From contig DCVO01000113.1 in NCBI GenBank assembly GCA_002327405.1, positions 1 to 9,620 of the forward strand: DNA of 9,620 nucleotides, read 5' to 3'. Below the pieces are notes generated by a model that worked only from the letters and a program-made list of their open reading frames with translations, was not told the DNA's origin and did no database searches. Origin of the DNA: Thiobacillus sp. UBA2186. Lineage in GTDB: Bacteria; Pseudomonadota; Gammaproteobacteria; Burkholderiales; Thiobacillaceae. A program made the translations under genes and the position numbers. Of the stretch, positions 6,055 to 9,620 are shown one piece after another; position 1 is the first letter of the stretch, and each line of letters opens with the position of its first letter.

Positions 6055-7626
6055 CTAAAGGTGCGCCTCGAGCGGCAGCAGCATCAGAAAATCCACCCAG
6101 CGCCGCTTCCACCAGCCGGTGTCGGGTTCGGTTTCGGTGACGAACTCGCCGCGCGCGTTGCGGCTGCTCCAGACGATGGCGGTTTGTTCGCCCGCCTGCT
6201 TCAGCGATAGCCGGTGGCTGAAATCGGGGGCCATCGCCCGATCGGCCAGTTCGGCGACTTTTTCCGCCGCCGGCCTGCTTTCGATGACGAGCCCGAGTTC
6301 GGTGTTGAGCCAGGCCGAGCGCGGATCGAAATTGAAGGAGCCGATGAACACCTTCTCGCGATCGAACACCAGCGACTTGGTGTGCAGGCTGGAGCGCGAC
6401 GAGCCGCTGCCGATGATGCGCGTCTTTCTCGGCGCGGCATTGAAAAGCGGCTTCAGCTCGTGCAGTTCCACGCCCATCTGCAGCAGGGCCTTGCGGTATT
6501 TGGCGTAGCCGGCATGCACGACGGGCACGTCGCTGGCGGCCAGGGAATTGGTGAGCACGCGCACCTTGGCGCCGCGCGCGCGCATGTAGCCCATCCAGTC
6601 CAGCCCCATTTTGCCCGGCACGAAATAGGGCGAGATCACGATGGCTTCCCGTTTCGCGTCCGCGCCCAGGCCGGACAGCTGCCCGACCAGCAGTTCGCTG
6701 GCGTGCGAGTTGCCTTCGACTTTTTCCGGCGGATCGGCGAGGACCCCGGCCGTGCCCGGATAGGCGGGCAGTTCGCCGGAAAGCAGGCGCTCTTCGAAAC
6801 GGAGGGATTCGAGTTCGCGCCCGTAATCCGTTTGTTCAAGTTCCGTTTTCCTGGCTTGCAGCGCCGTTTTCAGCGCAGCCAGCCGGTTGCGCGCTTCCTT
6901 GTAGCCGGGCAGCGCGCGCGCCGGCACCACGCCGTCGCTCGCCCAGTAGGCGTCGAACGTATCGGACAGCTCGGCCACCGCCGGGCCGGAGGCCAGAACG
7001 TCGAGATCGACGAAGGAGAACTCGTCGTGCGCGACGAAATATTCGTCGCCGATGTTGCGCCCGCCGGTGATGGCGAACTGGTTGTCGGCGGCGAACAGCT
7101 TGTTGTGCATGCGCCGGTTCAGGCGGTCGTCGCGCAGGTACTGGCCCAGTTGCAGCAGGGGATTGCCGCCGCGGTAGAAGAAGGGATTGAACAGCCGGAT
7201 TTCGATGTTGGGATGCGAGTACAAGGCCATGATGTCGGCCTCGTTCCTGTGCGTGTAGATGTCGTCGAGCAGCACGCGCACCCGCACGCCGCGGTCGGCC
7301 GCTTTCAGCAGCGCTTCAGCGACCAGCGCGCCGGTTTTGTCGCCGTGGAAGATGTAGTACTGCACGTCCAGGGTCTTTTCCGCCTTCTCGGCCAGCCACA
7401 GGCGCGCGGCCAGGGCGTCGAGCCCGGCGTCGAGCAGCACGAAGCTCGATTCCTTCGGCCTGGCGGGACCGGGCTTGTGCGCCAGTTTCTGCAGCTGGCT
7501 GGGGGTGTCCTGGGAAATGGCGTGCGACACGGGGCGCACGGCGGCGCGGTCGATGTCGATGCTGGCGCAGCCATGCTGGGCGGCAAGAAGCATGACGCAG
7601 AGGGCGGCGAAACATGCGAATCTCAA
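6055..7626 (-). CDS. Phospholipase D-family protein, ClsC-like cardiolipin synthase, probable lipoprotein
   Basis: From the TTG at 7626 the product has 523 residues. It carries two phospholipase D catalytic motifs: HNKLFAAD at 174-181, followed by GGRNIGDEYF, and HTKSLVFD at 415-422, followed by GSFNFDPRS. This is the architecture of ClsC/YmdC-type cardiolipin synthases, which join two phospholipids at the membrane. LDVQYYIFHGDKTG (86-99), VRVLLDD (116-122) and HPNIEIRLFNPF (138-149) are further family hallmarks, and the aromatic/hydrophobic tail (GWWKRRWVDFLMLLPLEAHL, 504-523) is also usual. TTG is chosen because AGGTAA lies just upstream and it gives a compact signal peptide (MRFACFAALCVMLLAAQHG-C20). 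The lipobox is imperfect, as QHGC lacks the usual small residues. An ATG at 7692 would add 22 residues but has no ribosome site. The open frame continues to 8367 but there overlaps fdhE out of frame. It lies 125 bp after fdhE on the same strand. Another PLD-type phospholipid activity is possible. Confidence 0.87.
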   Translation of the reverse strand: MRFACFAALCVMLLAAQHGCASIDIDRAAVRPVSHAISQDTPSQLQKLAHKPGPARPKESSFVLLDAGLDALAARLWLAEKAEKTLDVQYYIFHGDKTGALVAEALLKAADRGVRVRVLLDDIYTHRNEADIMALYSHPNIEIRLFNPFFYRGGNPLLQLGQYLRDDRLNRRMHNKLFAADNQFAITGGRNIGDEYFVAHDEFSFVDLDVLASGPAVAELSDTFDAYWASDGVVPARALPGYKEARNRLAALKTALQARKTELEQTDYGRELESLRFEERLLSGELPAYPGTAGVLADPPEKVEGNSHASELLVGQLSGLGADAKREAIVISPYFVPGKMGLDWMGYMRARGAKVRVLTNSLAASDVPVVHAGYAKYRKALLQMGVELHELKPLFNAAPRKTRIIGSGSSRSSLHTKSLVFDREKVFIGSFNFDPRSAWLNTELGLVIESRPAAEKVAELADRAMAPDFSHRLSLKQAGEQTAIVWSSRNARGEFVTETEPDTGWWKRRWVDFLMLLPLEAHL

Positions 7627-7669
7627 ACGCGTTACCTGTGCTGTTCGGCCGGCGGTCGGCCATGCGCGA

Positions 7670-7675
7670 ACTATA
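7670..7675 (-). promoter_or_regulatory. Candidate -10 element (TATAGT) for the phospholipase D gene
   Basis: TATAGT on the - strand lies in the 125-bp gap between fdhE and the phospholipase D gene. Transcription would begin near 7662, about 36 bases before the TTG start. That fits the TTG and not the ATG at 7692, which lies upstream of this element. No good -35 hexamer is present at the right distance; TCGAAA is 19 bp away. The call is therefore tentative, and readthrough from the fdo-fdhE operon is an alternative. Confidence 0.28.
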
Positions 7676-7751
7676 CAAGAAATCCTGCCCATGCTTTCGA
7701 CGGGATGCCGGAGAAGCGGGGCAAAGACGCGACAGGATGCGCCGAAGGAGA

Positions 7752-8666
7752 CTATGCCGAAAGCAAGAACAGATTGGGTCCGCTGCGCTGCATCCCGGTC
7801 TCGTCCATGAGGATGTCGAGGGCGAGGCTGGCGAGATCGTCCGCCGTGGGGTCGAGCAGCGGATCCTTGTCCAGGTAGAGGATCTTCAGGTAGGAGCCGC
7901 ATTCCTCGCAGGCTTCCGCCTTGACCGCGCCCTTGCCGCCTTCGATGGCGTAATAGGCGATGCCCCTGGTGGATTCGCAGTTGCTGCACTTGGCGCGCAC
8001 CATGTGCCATTCGGCGCCGCACAGCGAGCAGTGCAGGTAGCGCAGTCCCTGTTCCGCACCGCCGATGCGCACGATGCTCGCGACCGGGGACGAGGCGCAC
8101 ACCGGACACAGGTTGTCGAGGTCGGTGCGGCCGAAGGCGGCCGCGCCGAGCGTGGTGCTCATGTGCAGCCAGTAGACCTGCAGCGCGGCGGCGACGAAGG
8201 GCGATAGCGCGAGATCCGTGTCGTGGAAGCGGCCGTCCAGGATCGCATCGGCGAATTTCTCCAGGCTCGCGTCGTCCAGCGCACCCAGCCGCGCGACGGC
8301 CTCGCGCACCGCCTGCGGGGCGTGCGCGGATGCCGCCTCTGCGATGTCCCGCAAGGCCTTGCGCCACGCGGGGTCGCGAGCCCGGCTGCGGGCGGCGAGC
8401 GCCGGCATGCCATGTTCGCGCGACAGCGCAAGCCGGCTGGAGTCGGGCAGGGATGCCTGCGGAAAATGCGCCAGCGCCGCGTGCTGCGCGTCGGCAAGGC
8501 CGGCCATGAATTCCAGGAAGTCGCCCATCTTGTGATTGGCTGCGAGCTGGCGAAAACGCGCGGCGCGCTCCTTGAAGAAACTGTCGCGCGCCGGCAGGAG
8601 CAGGAAGGGGATGTCGCCTGCCGGGGGTTCGATCTGCCCCGGCTGCAGGATGGTGCTTGCGGTCAT
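7752..8666 (-). CDS. fdhE: Formate dehydrogenase accessory protein FdhE
   Basis: This 304-residue cytoplasmic protein matches FdhE, a maturation factor needed for active respiratory formate dehydrogenase (binding to the catalytic subunit and metal/redox handling before export). The C-terminal half is rubredoxin-like, with four CxxC pairs: CPVC at 187-190, CSLC at 213-216, CSNC at 227-230 and CEEC at 253-256. HMVRAKCSNCES (221-232) and YLDKDPLLDPTADDLASLALD (264-284) are strongly FdhE-like. Length is close to the E. coli protein. The start ATG (8664-8666) overlaps the TGA of the cytochrome b subunit gene (8663-8665) as ATGA, and AAAGGA precedes it at a good distance, so translational coupling is likely. 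It is the last gene of the visible fdo operon, so it is probably made in step with the enzyme it matures. Confidence 0.95.
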   Translation of the reverse strand: MTASTILQPGQIEPPAGDIPFLLLPARDSFFKERAARFRQLAANHKMGDFLEFMAGLADAQHAALAHFPQASLPDSSRLALSREHGMPALAARSRARDPAWRKALRDIAEAASAHAPQAVREAVARLGALDDASLEKFADAILDGRFHDTDLALSPFVAAALQVYWLHMSTTLGAAAFGRTDLDNLCPVCASSPVASIVRIGGAEQGLRYLHCSLCGAEWHMVRAKCSNCESTRGIAYYAIEGGKGAVKAEACEECGSYLKILYLDKDPLLDPTADDLASLALDILMDETGMQRSGPNLFLLSA

Positions 8667-9289
8667 CTATTTCCTTTGCCGACTTCCTTGTACCAGGCCG
8701 GGTGATGGTGCTTCGCCCAGGCCGCGGAGACGGTGCCGCGGGTCATGGCGCGGATCGATCCCTTGACCCAGATGGCCGAGTAGATGTGGATGATGATGGC
8801 GAGGATGGAGACGAAGGCCGCCACCGCGTGCACCAGCACCGCCAGCCGCACCAGGACGACCGGGAAGTAGGGCGTGAACCAGGGCTGCCAGATGACGAAG
8901 CCGGATATCAGCAGCAGGGCGATGGAAATCACCAGCGTCCAGAACAGGTATTTCTGCCCGATGTTGTACTTGCCGATCTCGGGCAGGTTCTGGGTCTTGT
9001 TGCAGATGATGTCGCCCAGGCGCTTCTGCCACTCCTTGTCGGCTGCGGTGACCTTGTTCTGCGACCACAATCCCATGGCGAAGAAGAAGAAGGAAACCGC
9101 CAGCACGACGCCGATGAAGGGATGCAGGATGCGCGACCAGGTGCCGCCGCCCAGCAGGCTGGAAAGGAAGAAGAAGGCGGGATGGAACAGCGCCAGGCCC
9201 GAGATCGCCAGCAGGATGAAGCAGATGGCGATGATCCAGTGGTTGGCGCGCTCGTTCGACGAATAGCGCTTGATCATTTGCTCGCTCAT
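8663..9289 (-). CDS. fdoI: Formate dehydrogenase gamma subunit, cytochrome b556
   Basis: This 208-residue inner-membrane protein is the quinone-reducing cytochrome b of FdnI/FdoI type. It receives electrons from the iron-sulphur subunit and passes them to quinone. Four hydrophobic spans are visible near 17-36, 53-75, 114-135 and 147-175. Histidines H17, H56, H154 and H168 correspond, one residue earlier, to the haem ligands I recall for E. coli FdnI (18, 57, 155, 169). The N-terminal ERANHWIIAICFILLAISGLALFHP and C-terminal WVKGSIRAMTRGTVSAAWAKHHHPAWYKE are typical of the family. Its ATG overlaps the upstream gene's TGA as ATGA, and its own TGA overlaps the fdhE start in the same way. FdnI and FdoI cannot be separated from this sequence; the fdoI symbol is by convention, since fdhE travels with the fdo operon. 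Confidence 0.94.
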   Translation of the reverse strand: MSEQMIKRYSSNERANHWIIAICFILLAISGLALFHPAFFFLSSLLGGGTWSRILHPFIGVVLAVSFFFFAMGLWSQNKVTAADKEWQKRLGDIICNKTQNLPEIGKYNIGQKYLFWTLVISIALLLISGFVIWQPWFTPYFPVVLVRLAVLVHAVAAFVSILAIIIHIYSAIWVKGSIRAMTRGTVSAAWAKHHHPAWYKEVGKGNR

Positions 9290-9620
9290 GATGTGTGCTC
9301 CTCTTCATCCTCCACTTCGCTCGGGCCTGCCGTCATGTAGTGGAAGAAGCCCGCCAGCACCGCGAGGCCGAGGCCGAAGCTGGCGAGCGGCTTGGTGATG
9401 CCCTTCCACAGCGAGACCATGGGGCTGATGCCAGGCTCCCTGGGCAGGCCGTGATAGAGCTCGGGCTGGTCGGCGTGCTGCAGCACGTACATGACGTGGG
9501 TGCCGCCGACGCCTGCCGGATCGTAGAGGCCGGCGTTCGGGTAGCCGCGGCTCTTGAGGTCGGCGACGCGTCCTTCTGCATGGTGGGTCATGTCTTCCTT
9601 GGAGCCGAACACGATGGCGC
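9286..9620 (-). CDS. fdoH: Formate dehydrogenase beta (iron-sulphur) subunit, C-terminal part
   Basis: The frame is open to the window edge and ends at a TGA at 9286-9288, giving about 111 C-terminal residues; the start and the [4Fe-4S] cysteine clusters lie outside the window. The visible part closely follows E. coli FdnH/FdoH: FGSKEDM, then RVADLKSRGYPNAGLYDPAGVGGTHVMYVLQHADQPELYHGLP, then VSLWKGITKPLA. A single membrane span (about GLGLAVLAGFFHYMTAG) and an acidic tail (EVEDEEEHTS) follow. This subunit carries electrons from the periplasmic molybdenum/tungsten catalytic subunit to cytochrome b556 and is anchored by its C-terminal helix. The stop overlaps the next gene's start. The catalytic subunit gene is expected beyond the right edge. 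A GTG at 9612 is an internal valine codon, not the true start. Confidence 0.94.
   Translation of the reverse strand, partial: AIVFGSKEDMTHHAEGRVADLKSRGYPNAGLYDPAGVGGTHVMYVLQHADQPELYHGLPREPGISPMVSLWKGITKPLASFGLGLAVLAGFFHYMTAGPSEVEDEEEHTS

Noticed and set aside
4136..6058. 640-codon open frame on the + strand opposite the c-di-GMP enzyme
   Set aside because: It is antisense to a gene with complete PAS, GAF, GGDEF and EAL motifs. Its own product is low-complexity and rich in Gln, Arg, Ala and Val with no domain, as expected for the complement of high-GC coding DNA.
6214..7878. 554-codon open frame on the + strand opposite the phospholipase D gene
   Set aside because: It is antisense to a protein with two HKD motifs, and its composition is typical of a complementary-strand shadow with no recognisable domain.
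7627..8367. N-terminal extension of the phospholipase D frame to 770 residues
   Set aside because: Most of the extension overlaps fdhE in another frame and is Arg/Gly/Ala-rich without family similarity. A signal peptide begins at the TTG near 7626.
1..9620. A mobile island or defence system
   Set aside because: No integrase, transposase, toxin-antitoxin, nuclease or phage-like gene is present, and coding style looks even across the genes. The content is ordinary chromosomal.

Overview
The window is high-GC, densely coded chromosomal DNA from a Gram-negative bacterium. The protein sequences suggest a betaproteobacterium (Rhodocyclales/Nitrosomonadales-like); this is inferred from sequence flavour and gene content, not from a marker gene. 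Six complete or near-complete genes and two partial genes account for about 94% of the sequence. No rRNA, tRNA, CRISPR array, insertion sequence or phage gene was found.

Left part, + strand. The last 26 codons of a probable purU (formyltetrahydrofolate deformylase) end at base 78. About 200 bp of non-coding DNA follows, made of degenerate dispersed-repeat fragments. Next comes a two-gene lipid-modification unit: a cyclopropane-fatty-acid-synthase-type SAM methyltransferase (283-1494) and a DHCR24-like FAD-dependent oxidoreductase (1646-2977). This pairing matches the TmsB/TmsA (BfaB/BfaA) two-step system, in which a methylene group is added to an oleoyl-type chain and then reduced to a 10-methyl branch. 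A 132-bp imperfect palindrome of the 'CACAGAG' repeat class lies between the two genes.

Middle, - strand. A 962-residue membrane-anchored c-di-GMP enzyme (seven predicted membrane segments, then PAS, GAF, GGDEF and EAL) converges on the oxidoreductase with only 21 bp between stop codons. Its EAL catalytic residues are intact. Its GGDEF motif is intact, but the RxxD inhibitory site is missing.

Right part, - strand. The end of a respiratory formate dehydrogenase operon reads leftward from the window edge: fdoH/fdnH-type iron-sulphur subunit (C-terminus only), then the cytochrome b556 subunit, then fdhE. Each junction is an ATGA stop/start overlap. After 125 bp comes a ClsC-like phospholipase D-family protein with two HKD motifs and an apparent lipoprotein-type signal peptide, probably starting at TTG. 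It may have its own promoter.

Two of the systems act on membrane phospholipids (acyl-chain methylation and a cardiolipin-synthase-like enzyme), but they are not in one operon. The most noteworthy item is the methyltransferase/FAD-reductase pair in an apparently proteobacterial genome. The rest is recognisable housekeeping, signalling and respiratory machinery, and I see no convincing sign of an entirely new system.
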